A DNA stretch of 64,000 nt from Pararhizobium qamdonense (GTDB taxonomy: Bacteria > Pseudomonadota > Alphaproteobacteria > Rhizobiales > Rhizobiaceae): the NCBI RefSeq assembly GCF_029277445.1, contig NZ_CP119566.1, positions 3,970,001 to 4,034,000 of the forward strand. The letters are read 5' to 3'. Every line of letters begins with the position of its first letter. Positions within the stretch are counted from its first letter, which is position 1. The position numbers and the translations under genes are program-made. Under the pieces are notes generated by a model. The model worked only from the letters and a program-made list of their open reading frames with translations. It was not told the origin of the DNA and did not search any database. This document shows positions 10,659 to 20,025 of the stretch, piece by piece.

Positions 10659-11759
10659 CTAACCGGCGCGAAGCTTGTCGAGCCGTCTCAATTCATTGAC
10701 ATCATGCTGAAGCACCAGCGCCTGAAGCACGGGATGGTCCCAGATGGTTTTGCCCTGCGGGGCCTGCAGCGGCTCCAGATCGAGTGGAAAGGCATTGATG
10801 AGTTTCTCAGCATCGAAGGCTTTTTCCACCCAGGCGCGGTCGATCGCGGCCATCAGGTCTTCCCAGTTCGTCGGCTCCCGGTGGGCCTGCGTATATACCG
10901 GCAATTTTGAAAGACCGAGCCCCCGGTAAAGATCGATCACGCGCGTATCCAGATCGCAGCCTTCGCCGAGATCGCGGCTATGCAGTCCGTTTTGCGGCCC
11001 ATGTACCGGGAAATGCAGGCACGGGATGCCATAGCTTTCGGCAAAGACCATGCCATGCAGGCTCGTCGAGACGATCCGCTCGCAGGCAAGGATCTCGTCG
11101 ATCTTGCCCTTGATGGGGTCCATTCCGATCGGCGTTACGGTGTTGATGAGATGGATATCGCCGCGCAGGTGCTCGGGAATACCGTAGCGCAAAAGCTCCG
11201 GCCGGATATGAGGCTCCGGATCGCGGTCGGAAAGCTCCGAGAGATGAACGATGACGCCGAGCTTCCATTTCTTCACGGGCGCCGGATTGTAAAAACGCGG
11301 AAGCAGCCAGACGGGATCGCCATAGACCCCGACCGATCCTTCCGGCCGCCCCGTCAGAAGCTGTTCCGAATAGGGGCCTCGCGTCGCTGCAACGTGAAAG
11401 CCTTTTTCGCCGGCAACGCTGAAGAGGCGGCGATCCTCGACTGGAGCGCTCGGATTTTCCCACAGCGACGCGCCTGTCCCCCAAAACCAGACCTCGCCAC
11501 CGGCAAAGCCATGGCCGATCGTGCCGACGCAGGCCATGCGCAGCGATTGCGACTGGGATGGAATACGCTCAATATCGCGCCCCGACAGAAGCGCCACCAT
11601 GACAGCACTCAGCGCATCGCCCACATTCAGATAATCCATCGTGGACGTGGACCCGGCCCAGGACAAGGGAACCTTGCCATGACGGCGGGCATAGCGTGCC
11701 AGAGGATTGGACTTCTTGCCGGATGCACGATCCACCAGCGCGTTAAAAATCGATCTCAC
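10659..11759 (-). CDS. polysaccharide pyruvyl transferase family protein
   Basis: The 366-residue protein belongs to the PS_pyruv_trans family, which transfers pyruvate ketals to glycans or acts in related cell-surface sugar chemistry. Recognisable blocks are YLNVGDALSAVMVALLSG near the start, VGTIGHGFAGGEVWFWGTG, GVYGDPVWLLPRFY, LGVIVHLSEL, and ERIVSTSLHGMVFAESYGIPCLHF, which matches the C-terminal domain. It is a paralogue of the two pyruvyl transferases at 38-40 kb. The GTG at 11759 with AAGGA eight bases upstream is taken as start; the open frame extends to 12029 only because it reads through the tRNA-Thr gene. Confidence 0.83.
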   Translation of the reverse strand: MRSIFNALVDRASGKKSNPLARYARRHGKVPLSWAGSTSTMDYLNVGDALSAVMVALLSGRDIERIPSQSQSLRMACVGTIGHGFAGGEVWFWGTGASLWENPSAPVEDRRLFSVAGEKGFHVAATRGPYSEQLLTGRPEGSVGVYGDPVWLLPRFYNPAPVKKWKLGVIVHLSELSDRDPEPHIRPELLRYGIPEHLRGDIHLINTVTPIGMDPIKGKIDEILACERIVSTSLHGMVFAESYGIPCLHFPVHGPQNGLHSRDLGEGCDLDTRVIDLYRGLGLSKLPVYTQAHREPTNWEDLMAAIDRAWVEKAFDAEKLINAFPLDLEPLQAPQGKTIWDHPVLQALVLQHDVNELRRLDKLRAG

Positions 11760-11902
11760 CGGAAAGTCCTTTGCACAATGATCCGCAACTGCCAGCCAAT
11801 ATACAAAAGCAGGACGCCTGAACAGTTCATTCGCACATACGCATAAATGGCGGACGGATTGACCCTCTTGCGGAAAATCCTGATGATTTGAGCGGGAGGA
11901 AA

Positions 11903-11977
11903 TGGTGCTGCTAGAGAGATTTGAACTCTCGGCCTCTCCCTTACCAAGGGAGTGCTCTACCCCTGAGCTATAGCAGC
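11903..11977 (-). tRNA. tRNA-Thr (anticodon GGT)
   Basis: The minus strand reads GCTGCTATAGCTCAGGGGTA... with a seven-base-pair acceptor stem (GCTGCTA/TAGCAGC). The anticodon stem is CTCCC/GGGAG with loop TTGGTAA (anticodon GGT). The T-arm is GAGAGTTCAAATCTCTC, and the CCA end is encoded (TGG at 11903-11905 on the plus strand). All cloverleaf elements fit. Confidence 0.96.
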
Positions 11978-12135
11978 ATCGTGCGGTCGGATCAGTGTTT
12001 GTCCGGCGCGAGCGAGGGCCTATTGCCATAGCTTGTTGCGGAGCGCAAGCCGCAAAGCGAAGTTTTCATGGGATGACACGGCCGAAAACCGTGGCACCCT
12101 TCCGGAGCGCTTGGTTTTGCGGTATTTGAGCGGTC

Positions 12136-12429
12136 ATGCAAGATAACAACGATCAGACACGCAAGGGCGTTGCGGCAAATGCTGGCTCTCGCCAGCATGA
12201 ACAGGGCGCGCAGGAACAGGGAAAGCCGGAGCCTGCTAAGCTGGAGCCGGGCAAGCTCGAACCTGGGCACGAAGCGGAGCGGCAGGCGGAGGCGCGGCGC
12301 GAGCGGGCGGCCAAGACCCTGCGCGACAATCTCATGCGGCGCAAGCAGCAGGGACGGGCGCGCCGCGCCGGGGCGGCCGATGAAACATCCGGCCTGCCTG
12401 CCGCAAAAACGGACGAATCTGCGGACTAG
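12136..12429 (+). CDS. small charged hypothetical protein
   Basis: The 97-residue product is not recognised as a named family. It is rich in Glu, Gln, Lys, Arg and Ala, with a repeat-like PEPAKLEPGKLEPGHE near residue 35. A basic helix, AEARRERAAKTLRDNLMRRKQQGRARR (about 55-82), resembles a segment I recall from small proteins of Rhizobiales. It is predicted to be cytoplasmic and partly disordered. It lies upstream of murA in the same direction, with about 260 bases between them in which no other gene is seen. No strong ribosome binding site precedes the ATG, so the call is moderate. Confidence 0.6.
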   Translation: MQDNNDQTRKGVAANAGSRQHEQGAQEQGKPEPAKLEPGKLEPGHEAERQAEARRERAAKTLRDNLMRRKQQGRARRAGAADETSGLPAAKTDESAD

Positions 12430-12691
12430 ACTGCGCCAACACCATCGAGCGGATCCGGGGGCGGGTTGCGATGGTCAGCCATGTCCTTCCCGCAACCCCG
12501 ATGCGTCATCCAACCTGATGAATCATCACCACGAAGACCAGTCATGACGGGTATTACCGCTGCCTCCCTTAGGATGCGCTTTAATATCAGCTCAATTTGC
12601 TTCTCATTTCACGGGGCTTCCTTTATGGAGGCGCCAATCTCTTTACGTTCGGACTATCAGGAAAGGCGGGCAGCGTCCCGTAAGGTACCCT

Positions 12692-13984
12692 ATGGATCGC
12701 ATTAGAATCACCGGCGGCAACGAGCTGCGCGGCATCATCCCGATTTCCGGCGCCAAGAATGCAGCGCTTCCGCTGATGATCGCCTCGCTTTTGACCGATG
12801 ACACGCTGACGCTCGAAAACGTGCCGCATCTGGCCGATGTCGAGCAGCTGATCCGCATCCTGGGCAATCATGGCGCCGACATTTCCGTCAATGGCCGCCG
12901 CGAGCGCCAGGGCGAAGGCTATTCCCGCACCATCCATTTCACCTCGCGCAATATTGTCGATACGACGGCCCCTTACGAGCTGGTCTCCAAGATGCGCGCC
13001 AGCTTCTGGGTCATCGGCCCGCTTCTTGCTCGTGAAGGCAAGGCCCGCGTCTCGCTTCCGGGCGGCTGCGCCATCGGCACGCGGCCGGTCGATCTGTTCA
13101 TCGAGGGCCTGACGGCGCTCGGCGCCAACATCGAAATCGATAGCGGCTATATCAATGCCACGGCGCCGAAGGGCGGCCTCGTCGGCGCGCGCTACGTCTT
13201 CCCGAAGGTTTCGGTCGGCGCCACCCATGTGATGATGATGGCGGCAACGCTGGCCAATGGCACGACGACAATCGGCAATGCCGCGCGCGAGCCGGAAGTG
13301 GTCGATCTCGCCAATTGCCTGAACGCCATGGGCGCCAAGGTCACCGGTGCCGGCACCTCGACGATCACCATCGAGGGCGTCACCTCGCTGTCGGGTGCGC
13401 GCCACCGCGTTCTGCCCGACCGGATCGAGACCGGCACCTATGCCATGGCCGTTGCCATGACCGGCGGCGACGTCGTGCTCGAGGGCACCAATGCCAAGCT
13501 GCTCGACACGGCGATCGAAGCCGTCCGCCGCGCCGGTGCCGAAATCACCGAAACCGAGAGCGGCCTTCGGGTGGTGCGCAATGGCGGCGGCATCAAGCCG
13601 GTGGATGTGGTGACCGACCCCTTCCCCGGCTTCCCGACCGACCTGCAGGCACAGTTCATGGGCCTGATGACCAAGGCAGCCGGCACCTCGCATATTACCG
13701 AGACGATCTTTGAAAACCGCTTCATGCACGTGCAGGAACTGGCTCGTCTTGGCGCCAAGATCACGCTGTCTGGCCAGACCGCGAAGATCGAGGGTGTTGA
13801 CCGCCTGAAGGGTGCGCCTGTGATGGCGACGGACCTGCGCGCTTCCGTATCGCTGGTGATTGCGGGTCTTGCGGCCGAAGGCGAAACCATGGTGTCGCGC
13901 GTCTATCATCTCGATCGCGGTTTCGAGCGGCTGGAAGAAAAGCTCAACAATTGCGGCGCCCAGGTGGAGCGCGTCAGCGACTGA
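12692..13984 (+). CDS. murA: UDP-N-acetylglucosamine 1-carboxyvinyltransferase
   Basis: MurA performs the first committed step of peptidoglycan synthesis, adding enolpyruvate from PEP to UDP-GlcNAc. The 430-residue length is right. It starts [27 protein letters not shown], with the substrate-binding KN pair. The catalytic loop cysteine is C126 ([13 protein letters not shown]), the residue alkylated by fosfomycin in this family. [16 protein letters not shown] and the C-terminal [20 protein letters not shown] are also typical. ATG at 12692 with AAGG six bases upstream. It heads a run of same-strand genes reaching to yacG. Confidence 0.97.
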   Translation: MDRIRITGGNELRGIIPISGAKNAALPLMIASLLTDDTLTLENVPHLADVEQLIRILGNHGADISVNGRRERQGEGYSRTIHFTSRNIVDTTAPYELVSKMRASFWVIGPLLAREGKARVSLPGGCAIGTRPVDLFIEGLTALGANIEIDSGYINATAPKGGLVGARYVFPKVSVGATHVMMMAATLANGTTTIGNAAREPEVVDLANCLNAMGAKVTGAGTSTITIEGVTSLSGARHRVLPDRIETGTYAMAVAMTGGDVVLEGTNAKLLDTAIEAVRRAGAEITETESGLRVVRNGGGIKPVDVVTDPFPGFPTDLQAQFMGLMTKAAGTSHITETIFENRFMHVQELARLGAKITLSGQTAKIEGVDRLKGAPVMATDLRASVSLVIAGLAAEGETMVSRVYHLDRGFERLEEKLNNCGAQVERVSD

Positions 13985-14090
13985 TGCGAAGCCGCGCATC
14001 CGCGCATGCTGTTGCGGATTCGATGCCGGCGTCCTATGTCCTGTGTCATGATGATGGCAGCTTGCGCTGCGCAGGCAAGGGATGAGTGGC

Positions 14091-14531
14091 ATGGATGTTT
14101 TGAAGCTGATGGCGCTGGATCAGGAAGACTTGGAGATCGTATCCGCCCATGTGCAGGATGCGGTCTTTAAGGTTTCCGGGCTGGATTACGCGCCGCGCTC
14201 CAGGCAGCTGTCGCTGGTGATCAACCGCTTCGTCTGGGAAACTGCGGAGGGCCGCGGCAAGTCGTTCGAGCGCCGCCGCAGCCTTCTCGCCTTCAAACGG
14301 GTGACCGCCGTCCGCTCCATCGGTTTCGACCGCAAGGACGACGACAAGGTTCTATCGCTGCTTGCCGTCCAGTTCGAGCAGACTGGCGAAGGGCCGGATG
14401 GGACCGTCGAGTTCATCCTGTCGGGCGAAGCCTCGATCATGCTCGATGTGGAATGTATCGAGGTTCAGCTTGCAGATACCGGCGGCGCATGGGAAACCGG
14501 TTTCAAGCCGCGCCATCCAGCCGGCGCCTGA
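14091..14531 (+). CDS. DUF2948 family protein
   Basis: This is a conserved alphaproteobacterial protein of about 146 residues (MDVLKLMALDQEDLEIVSAH at the start, KSFERRRSLLAFKRV in the middle, ILSGEASIMLDVECIEVQL near the end). The order murA-DUF2948-hisD is typical of Rhizobiales, which supports the assignment. No catalytic motif or membrane segment is seen and the function is unknown. The second ATG (14091) is preferred because the AAGG at 14077-14080 is too close to the ATG at 14082. Confidence 0.82.
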   Translation: MDVLKLMALDQEDLEIVSAHVQDAVFKVSGLDYAPRSRQLSLVINRFVWETAEGRGKSFERRRSLLAFKRVTAVRSIGFDRKDDDKVLSLLAVQFEQTGEGPDGTVEFILSGEASIMLDVECIEVQLADTGGAWETGFKPRHPAGA

Positions 14532-14597
14532 TATCCTGACCCCTCGCGGCCTCAAACGGCCGAGCATCGTTGCCGACCATCCATAAGGACGTTTTCA

Positions 14598-15902
14598 TTG
14601 GCTATCCGTCTCGACTATCTGAACCCCGGCTTTGAAGCCGAGTTTGCAGCCTTTCTGACGACCAAGCGGGAAGTGTCCGAGGACGTTAATACCGTCGTCA
14701 AGGCGATCATCGATGATGTGCGCCTGCGCGGCGATGCGGCACTTGCCGATTATACCCGAAAGTTCGACGGCCTTGATTTTTCCGTGACCGGCATGGCCGT
14801 GACGGCAGACGAGATCGACGCGGCCATCAATGCCGTGCCATCCGAAGTGCTGGGCGCGCTGAAAGTCGCTGCCGTGCGCATCGAGGCGCATCATGCCCGC
14901 CAGCGGCCGAAGGACGATATCTACGAGGACTCGATGGGGGTCGGGCTTGGATCGCGCTGGACGGCAATCGATGCCGTCGGCCTCTATGTACCTGGAGGTA
15001 CGGCGAGCTACCCGAGCTCGGTCTTGATGAACGCGCTTCCGGCCAAGGTTGCCGGTGTCGAGCGCATCGTCATGGTGGTTCCTGCCAATGGCGGCGTGAT
15101 CAATCCGGCGGTTCTCGCGGCCGCGCGCATGGCCGGTGTCGAGGAAATCTACCGCATCGGCGGCGCCCAGGCGATCGCAGCCCTTGCCTATGGCACCGCC
15201 TCGATCGCGCCGGTCGCCAAGATCATGGGTCCCGGCAATGCCTATGTCGCTGCGGCCAAGCGCCAGGTGTTCGGCACCGTCGGCATCGACATGATCGCCG
15301 GACCTTCGGAAGTGCTCGTCATTGCCGACAGCGACAACAATCCGGACTGGATCGCCGCCGATCTTTTGGCGCAGGCCGAGCATGATGTCGGCGCGCAATC
15401 GATCCTCATTACCGACGACACGCTGTTTGCGGCTGAGGTCGAGGCGGCGGTGGAGCGGCAGCTGCGCACCCTGCCCCGGGCAGAAACGGCAAGCGCCAGC
15501 TGGCGCGATTTTGGCGCCATCATCCTGGTGCCTAACTTTGACGTGGCGGTGCCGCTGGCCAACCGGATTGCGGCTGAGCATCTCGAGCTTGCCCTTGCCG
15601 ATGCGGATGCGCTGATCCCGAAGATCCGCAATGCCGGCGCCATCTTCGTCGGGCGCCACACGCCGGAAGTCATCGGCGATTATGTCGGCGGCTCCAATCA
15701 TGTGCTGCCGACGGCGCGGTCTGCCCGGTTTTCCTCCGGTCTCGGCGTGCTTGACTACATGAAGCGCACCTCGATCCTGCGGCTTGGCGCCGACCAGCTG
15801 CGCGATCTTGGACCCGCAGCCATTGCCCTTGCCCGCTCGGAAGGACTGGAAGCGCATGCGCGCTCTGTCGCCATCAGGCTCAATCTCGGGGGCGAGGGAT
15901 GA
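14598..15902 (+). CDS. hisD: histidinol dehydrogenase
   Basis: HisD catalyses the last two oxidations of histidine synthesis and uses zinc and NAD. The 434-residue protein has [73 protein letters not shown] with the following [13 protein letters not shown] (zinc ligands Gln and His), and EHLEL with GGSNHVLPT near the end. The start is a TTG at 14598, with AAGGAC seven bases upstream and the expected MAIRLDY N-terminus. The ATG of the UPF0262 gene overlaps its stop, so the pair is coupled. Confidence 0.97.
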   Translation: MAIRLDYLNPGFEAEFAAFLTTKREVSEDVNTVVKAIIDDVRLRGDAALADYTRKFDGLDFSVTGMAVTADEIDAAINAVPSEVLGALKVAAVRIEAHHARQRPKDDIYEDSMGVGLGSRWTAIDAVGLYVPGGTASYPSSVLMNALPAKVAGVERIVMVVPANGGVINPAVLAAARMAGVEEIYRIGGAQAIAALAYGTASIAPVAKIMGPGNAYVAAAKRQVFGTVGIDMIAGPSEVLVIADSDNNPDWIAADLLAQAEHDVGAQSILITDDTLFAAEVEAAVERQLRTLPRAETASASWRDFGAIILVPNFDVAVPLANRIAAEHLELALADADALIPKIRNAGAIFVGRHTPEVIGDYVGGSNHVLPTARSARFSSGLGVLDYMKRTSILRLGADQLRDLGPAAIALARSEGLEAHARSVAIRLNLGGEG

Positions 15903-16369
15903 CATCCAGCCACCGTCTCTGCGATGTCGTGCTGGATGAGACCATCGGCCGTTCGACGCCCGATGTCGAGCATGAGCGGGCGGTTGCGATCTTCGATCTG
16001 ATCGAGGAGAATGTCTTCGAGCCGGCCGGCCATGCCGGCGGCCCCTACCGGCTCAAGCTGTCGCTGGTCGATTCCAAGCTGGTCTTTGCGATCACCACCG
16101 AAACCGACGCCGGCGTTGCCACCCATATCCTGTCGCTGACGCCGTTCCGGCGGATCGTGAAGGATTATTTCATGATCTGCGAAAGCTATTACGAGGCCAT
16201 CCGGTCCTCGACACCGAGCCAGATCGAAGCCATCGACATGGGCCGGCGCGGCATCCACAACGAGGGCTCGCAGACCCTGATGGACCGGCTGTCGGGCAAG
16301 ATCAAACTCGATTTCGATACGGCGCGGCGTCTGTTCACGCTGGTCTGTGTGCTCTACTGGCGGGGATGA
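15899..16369 (+). CDS. UPF0262 family protein
   Basis: The 156-residue protein matches UPF0262, an uncharacterised family of alphaproteobacteria that usually follows hisD. Conserved stretches are [79 protein letters not shown] and the C-terminal [17 protein letters not shown]. It overlaps hisD by four bases and the phosphatase gene by four bases, so a three-gene translationally coupled set is likely. No function can be stated. Confidence 0.92.
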   Translation: MTSSHRLCDVVLDETIGRSTPDVEHERAVAIFDLIEENVFEPAGHAGGPYRLKLSLVDSKLVFAITTETDAGVATHILSLTPFRRIVKDYFMICESYYEAIRSSTPSQIEAIDMGRRGIHNEGSQTLMDRLSGKIKLDFDTARRLFTLVCVLYWRG

Positions 16370-16854
16370 GCGTGACGGTCGCTGCTTCCCCCAACGAGCC
16401 GCAGCGCAGCGCGAAATCGCCGGGATCGGTGCTGTTCATGTGCGGGATGAACGCGATCCGTTCGCCGATGGCCGAGGTCCTGGCAAAAGCCATGCTGCCA
16501 CCGGGCACCTATATTGCCTCGGCCGGCGTGCGGCCGGGAGAGCGCGATCCCTTCGTCGATGTGGTTCTGGAGGAGATCGGGCTGACGGCCGGACGCCACC
16601 AGCCACATACGCTGGACGAGCTGGAGGATGATTATTTCGACCTGATCGTGACGCTGGCGCCTGAAGCGCATCATGCGGCATTGGAGCTGACGCGATCGAT
16701 GGCGATCGATGTGGTTTATTGGCCGACACCGGACCCGACGGTTGCGACCGGCACGCGGGAACAGATCGTTTCGGCCTATCGCGAGGTTCGAAATCACATT
16801 GCAACCCTTCTCAAGCATCGTTTGCTTGGACAAATGCCGGATAAGATGGCATAG
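16366..16854 (+). CDS. low-molecular-weight protein-tyrosine-phosphatase-like protein
   Basis: The 162-residue protein carries the phosphatase P-loop CX5R(S) as CGMNAIRS at about residues 26-33, followed by [10 protein letters not shown], in the arrangement of the LMWPTP/ArsC fold. The general-acid DP loop appears as WPTPDPT near residue 125. The P-loop sequence (GMNAIRS rather than GNICRS) differs from typical tyrosine phosphatases, as in the group often found downstream of UPF0262, so the real substrate is open. About 20 residues precede the fold. Coupled to the upstream gene by a four-base overlap. Confidence 0.82.
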   Translation: MSVTVAASPNEPQRSAKSPGSVLFMCGMNAIRSPMAEVLAKAMLPPGTYIASAGVRPGERDPFVDVVLEEIGLTAGRHQPHTLDELEDDYFDLIVTLAPEAHHAALELTRSMAIDVVYWPTPDPTVATGTREQIVSAYREVRNHIATLLKHRLLGQMPDKMA

Positions 16855-16862
16855 GGCGCTGA

Positions 16863-16895
16863 CAAAACCGGAAAATGTGGCAAAACCGGAAAATG
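16863..16895 (+). repeat. 15-base tandem direct repeat upstream of infA
   Basis: CAAAACCGGAAAATG occurs at 16863-16877 and again at 16881-16895, separated by TGG; a third partial copy CAAAACCG follows near 16912. It lies in the leader or promoter region of infA. Function unknown. Confidence 0.75.
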
Positions 16896-16998
16896 AAGTC
16901 GCTGCTGTTCACAAAACCGCGGCGATTGTGTAGTTTCCGCCAAATTTTTAAAAGGCGCGGCACGCGCCTCTATCGAAGCACAGAAAGAAATATCCTAC

Positions 16999-17217
16999 AT
17001 GGCGAAAGAAGAAGTCCTCGAATTCCCGGGCGTCGTTACCGAATTGCTTCCCAATGCAACGTTTCGCGTCCAGCTCGAAAACCAGCATGAAATCATTGCC
17101 CATACGGCCGGCCGCATGCGCAAGAACCGCATCCGGGTTCTGGCCGGCGACAAGGTGCTTGTCGAAATGACGCCCTACGACCTGACCAAGGGCCGTATCA
17201 CCTATCGCTTCAAGTAA
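16999..17217 (+). CDS. infA: translation initiation factor IF-1
   Basis: This 72-residue S1/OB-fold protein is a complete IF-1: [20 protein letters not shown] at the start, [36 protein letters not shown] in the barrel and the usual ending [13 protein letters not shown]. It binds the ribosomal A site during initiation. A hairpin with AGGCGCG/CGCGCCT arms (16953-16969) lies about 30 bases upstream of the ATG, in its leader. maf follows after 47 bases. Confidence 0.98.
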   Translation: MAKEEVLEFPGVVTELLPNATFRVQLENQHEIIAHTAGRMRKNRIRVLAGDKVLVEMTPYDLTKGRITYRFK

Positions 17218-17264
17218 GCGCGGCGCGGCCTGGCCGCAAACTCGAGATCGATGGCCCTGTTGCG

Positions 17265-17885
17265 ATGGCATTGACACATAAGCTGATCCTGGCCTCCGGC
17301 TCGCCGCGGCGTGTCGAACTGCTCGCGCAGGCGGGCATCGAGCCCGCGCGCCTGATGCCGATGGATCTCGACGAGACGCCCAAGCGCACCGAACATCCGC
17401 GTTCGCTGGCCTGGCGGCTGTCTGCCGAAAAGGCAAGGGCGGCGCTGTCAGCCATCAAGGGCGAACCGGGCTGGGAGGGAAGCTATATCCTTGCCGCCGA
17501 TACCGTCGTCTCCGTCGGCCGCCGCATCCTGCCAAAGCCCGAACTGGTCAGCGAAGCCTCGAGCGCGCTGCATCTTCTGTCTGGCCGCAGCCACCGCGTC
17601 TATACCGGCGTCTGCCTGATCACGCCGGACAAGACCGTGCGCCAGAAGGTCATCGACACCAAGGTTCGCTTCAAGCGTCTTTCCAGCCACGATATCGACA
17701 CCTATCTGGCTTCGGGACAATGGCGCGGCAAGGCAGGTGCCTATGGCATTCAGGGCATCGCCGGCAGCTTCGTGGTCAAGCTGGTGGGCTCCTACACCAA
17801 CGTCGTCGGCTTGCCGCTCTACGAGACCGTGAGCCTGCTTTCCGGCGAAGGCTTTGACGTGCATGACAGTTGGATGAAGGGCTGA
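17265..17885 (+). CDS. maf: Maf-like nucleotide pyrophosphatase
   Basis: Maf/YhdE proteins hydrolyse non-canonical or methylated nucleoside triphosphates. The 206-residue protein has the family start [19 protein letters not shown], the catalytic-region IKG...[12 protein letters not shown], and the C-terminal [31 protein letters not shown]. The order infA-maf-yacG is conserved in Rhizobiales. ATG at 17265; no strong ribosome binding site is seen directly upstream. yacG begins five bases after its stop. Confidence 0.94.
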   Translation: MALTHKLILASGSPRRVELLAQAGIEPARLMPMDLDETPKRTEHPRSLAWRLSAEKARAALSAIKGEPGWEGSYILAADTVVSVGRRILPKPELVSEASSALHLLSGRSHRVYTGVCLITPDKTVRQKVIDTKVRFKRLSSHDIDTYLASGQWRGKAGAYGIQGIAGSFVVKLVGSYTNVVGLPLYETVSLLSGEGFDVHDSWMKG

Positions 17886-17890
17886 CAGCC

Positions 17891-18097
17891 ATGAGCTCAG
17901 ACGAAACCAAGGGTGCCTCCAACGTGGCGCCGCTGCGCAAGACCGTGCCGTGCCCGGAGTGCAAACGCCCCTCGCACCGCGAACATTATCCCTTCTGTTC
18001 AGACCGCTGCCGCAATGTCGATCTCAACAGATGGCTGACCGGTTCCTACGCCATTCCCGTAGCCGACGACGAGGCAAAAGCCGACGGCGAGGAATGA
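17891..18097 (+). CDS. yacG: DNA gyrase inhibitor YacG (zinc-binding)
   Basis: The 68-residue protein carries the four zinc cysteines as CPEC and CSDRC (VPCPECKRPSHREHYPFCSDRCRNVDLNRWLTG), which is the YacG/DUF329 signature. In E. coli YacG binds GyrB and blocks DNA binding; here the role is inferred from the family. The ATG at 17891 follows the maf stop; a longer frame from 17870 lies inside maf. C-terminal acidic tail DDEAKADGEE. Confidence 0.94.
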   Translation: MSSDETKGASNVAPLRKTVPCPECKRPSHREHYPFCSDRCRNVDLNRWLTGSYAIPVADDEAKADGEE

Positions 18098-18142
18098 CCG
18101 CACCCTGATTTTCGCGGGATATCCGTTGTTTTTCAGGCATTT

Positions 18143-18185
18143 GCACCAAATGAAATTTTCCTGTCGAAAAAACGTCATTTGGTGC
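18143..18185. promoter_or_regulatory. 11-base-pair inverted repeat upstream of tRNA-Phe
   Basis: GCACCAAATGA (18143-18153) and TCATTTGGTGC (18175-18185) are perfect inverted arms. The 21-base spacer itself contains a smaller hairpin (TTTTC/GAAAA). The 3' arm abuts the putative -35 element of the tRNA-Phe promoter. It could be a terminator-like structure for the infA-maf-yacG unit without a T-tract, or an operator. Confidence 0.6.
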
Positions 18186-18212
18186 TGGACACCGCCGAAC
18201 AAGATGTTATAA
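18185..18212 (+). promoter_or_regulatory. putative sigma-70 promoter of tRNA-Phe
   Basis: CTGGAC (18185-18190) and TTATAA (18207-18212) are separated by 16 bases and lie 74 bases upstream of the mature tRNA-Phe. They resemble alphaproteobacterial -35/-10 elements. This is a pattern-based guess. Confidence 0.4.
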
Positions 18213-18285
18213 CCCCGCTCGCTTCCGGGGCGCAACCAACGCCCCACGGTTCTTCAAAACGAACCATTGCCCGCAAGGCAAGGAT

Positions 18286-18361
18286 GCCCGGATAGCTCAG
18301 TTGGTAGAGCAGCGGATTGAAAATCCGCGTGTCGGTGGTTCAAATCCGCCTCCGGGCACCA
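18286..18361 (+). tRNA. tRNA-Phe (anticodon GAA)
   Basis: GCCCGGATAGCTCAGTTGGT... folds into a complete cloverleaf. The acceptor stem is GCCCGGA/TCCGGGC, the anticodon stem GCGGA/TCCGC with loop TTGAAAA (GAA), and the T-arm GGCGG/TTCAAAT type. The terminal A73 and CCA are encoded. A T-rich stretch follows. Confidence 0.97.
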
Positions 18362-18620
18362 TTTTTAGTTCTTCCTTCTTCCGCGTTTTTGATTTCCAGT
18401 AGCTTGACCGACTTATTTGATTTGCAGATTTGTTCTCTGGTTTGGCAGGTTTCATATGTTCGATTTGGCTTCGAAGAAGCTCGGCGATGCGGCTCTCTGC
18501 CGAATGCCGGCGATGCGCATTTCACCGACAATATAGCCCGCCCGTGATGCGTTTTTGATATGGGCCGACGGCCCGTTGAAATGAGGATGTGTTTCGGTTT
18601 GATTGGAGAGCTGACCGCAA

Positions 18621-19208
18621 ATGGACGCCATCTTGAGAGCGCCGCACCTGCCCCCAGGCGTCCTATATTTTAGCGATTTTCTGTCCTGCGCAGAAGAGGA
18701 AACGATTAGGTTTCGGCTCGACGCTGGCGAATGGAGCAATATTCTGAAACGCCGCGTCCAGCATTTCGGATATCTTTATGACTACAAGGCGCGCGCAGTG
18801 GCCGCAGACGCTTATCTCGGCCAATTGCCGGAATGGCTTCAAACATTGGCCAAGCGCTTGGTGGCGAGCGGATATTGCGCCGATCAACCGGACCAGGTGA
18901 TCGCGAATGAGTATCTTCCCGGCCAAGGCATCAGCGCGCATGTCGATTGCGTACCGTGTTTCAGCGACACGATCATTTCGATAAGCCTGTTGTCGCAATG
19001 TGAAATGGTGTTCCGGGAGCGGTCGAGCTCCAGGTCGCTCCCTGTGCTGCTCCAGCCACGCTCGGGAATAGCGCTGACAAGGGCAGGCCGCTATGACTGG
19101 ACACATGAAATTCCAGCGCGGAAGTCGGATATCGTGCTCGGAGCGAAAGTGGAACGCGGCAGGCGGATCTCCCTCACGTTCCGGAAGGTCGTTCGCGGCG
19201 CCGGGTAA
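18621..19208 (+). CDS. AlkB-like 2-oxoglutarate/Fe(II) dioxygenase
   Basis: The 195-residue protein resembles the AlkB/ALKBH8 catalytic fold, which repairs or edits alkylated nucleic acids. Visible features are the start GVLYFSDFLS, substrate-lid region RRVQHFGYLYDYKAR, NEYLPGQGISAHVD (Fe ligands His and Asp of HxD), the distal histidine in YDWTHEI, and RRISLTFR with the two arginines that bind 2-oxoglutarate and shape the active site. It stands alone between tRNA-Phe and small genes. Base composition is a little lower in GC than the neighbours. Which alkylated substrate it uses cannot be told. Confidence 0.85.
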   Translation: MDAILRAPHLPPGVLYFSDFLSCAEEETIRFRLDAGEWSNILKRRVQHFGYLYDYKARAVAADAYLGQLPEWLQTLAKRLVASGYCADQPDQVIANEYLPGQGISAHVDCVPCFSDTIISISLLSQCEMVFRERSSSRSLPVLLQPRSGIALTRAGRYDWTHEIPARKSDIVLGAKVERGRRISLTFRKVVRGAG

Positions 19209-19409
19209 TTTGTTCGGGGCCGCCTTTGGCAACACTCTCTTCTGCCACCAATTCTCGAGCACAATCACCGCGATGCACCGTAAAGGCTGCATCTTGACTT
19301 GTTGCGAGGAGTAGAACATATAGTGAACAAATGAAGTAGATTCCATTTGGCAGACGGTCAAACACCGCCTGCAGGACTGTTCCATCGGATAACCGTCGAG
19401 AGGTATGAC

Positions 19410-19592
19410 ATGAGCCATGTTGACGAGATTACGGCACGCACGCAGGCGGTTCTGGCGCGATCGAGGGCGTTCAGGGAGCGGTCAAAGGCGATGCGGGAAG
19501 AGCACAGAGCTTTGATCGAGCGGGCCTCGATCAAGTCGGGGCAATTGCATTTCGTGTTCCCGGTTTCGAACACGGACAGGCCAAAGCATTAG
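19410..19592 (+). CDS. small hypothetical protein
   Basis: This 60-residue product is unrecognised. MSHVDEITARTQAVLARSRAFRERSKAMREEHRAL should form one long amphipathic, mostly charged helix, possibly a coiled coil, followed by a short hydrophobic strand GQLHFVFPV. The ATG at 19410 has GAGAGG about nine bases upstream, better than the first in-frame start at 19347. The flanking 19209-19409 and 19593-19764 contain no other gene that I can support. Confidence 0.5.
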   Translation: MSHVDEITARTQAVLARSRAFRERSKAMREEHRALIERASIKSGQLHFVFPVSNTDRPKH

Positions 19593-19764
19593 ATAAGGTT
19601 TGTTGAGAGCTTTAACGGCCTTCAAAGGAAGCGAACTGCCGGACGACGGGTCAACCCACGGATCAGATCGGCAAGGTGCCAGAGCTTGAATACAGGAACG
19701 ATCGCGGTACATGCTTTCTATCCGAGCACTTGTTTTCGGTAAGTGCTCTTGTGGAGTAGGTCCG

Positions 19765-20025
19765 ATGAAATCTTTCGTTTTACTCGGTATAGCAGCGCTG
19801 ATGCTGGCTTCATGCACGACACCGGATGTCGAGCCGATCCCTGGCAGCATTACCTATGACGGCCAGCCCCGCACCAAGCTGACGAAGGCGCCCATCGGCA
19901 GCGTCGTGCACAATACCTTCCGGGTCCTGGGCGGTGTTGCCGATGAAACGTATATCCTGCAACCGGACCGATCGCTGAAACTGGTCCGGCGCGATGTTCG
20001 CAGTGAAAATTTCTATACGGACTAA
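19765..20025 (+). CDS. small lipoprotein, unknown function
   Basis: The 86-residue product has a lipoprotein signal: MKSFVLLGIAALMLASC, with lipobox LASC and acylated Cys at residue 17. The mature part, TTPDVEPIPGSITYDGQPRTKLTKAP..., is short and not recognised. ATG 19765 is chosen over 19711 because the lipoprotein signal begins there and GTGGAG lies upstream. It precedes the capsule locus by more than 550 bases and need not belong to it. Confidence 0.65.
   Translation: MKSFVLLGIAALMLASCTTPDVEPIPGSITYDGQPRTKLTKAPIGSVVHNTFRVLGGVADETYILQPDRSLKLVRRDVRSENFYTD

Noticed and set aside
11760..12029. N-terminal extension of the pyruvyl transferase frame
   Set aside because: The extra 90 codons are translated tRNA-Thr and flanking sequence; a GTG with good ribosome binding site marks the real start.
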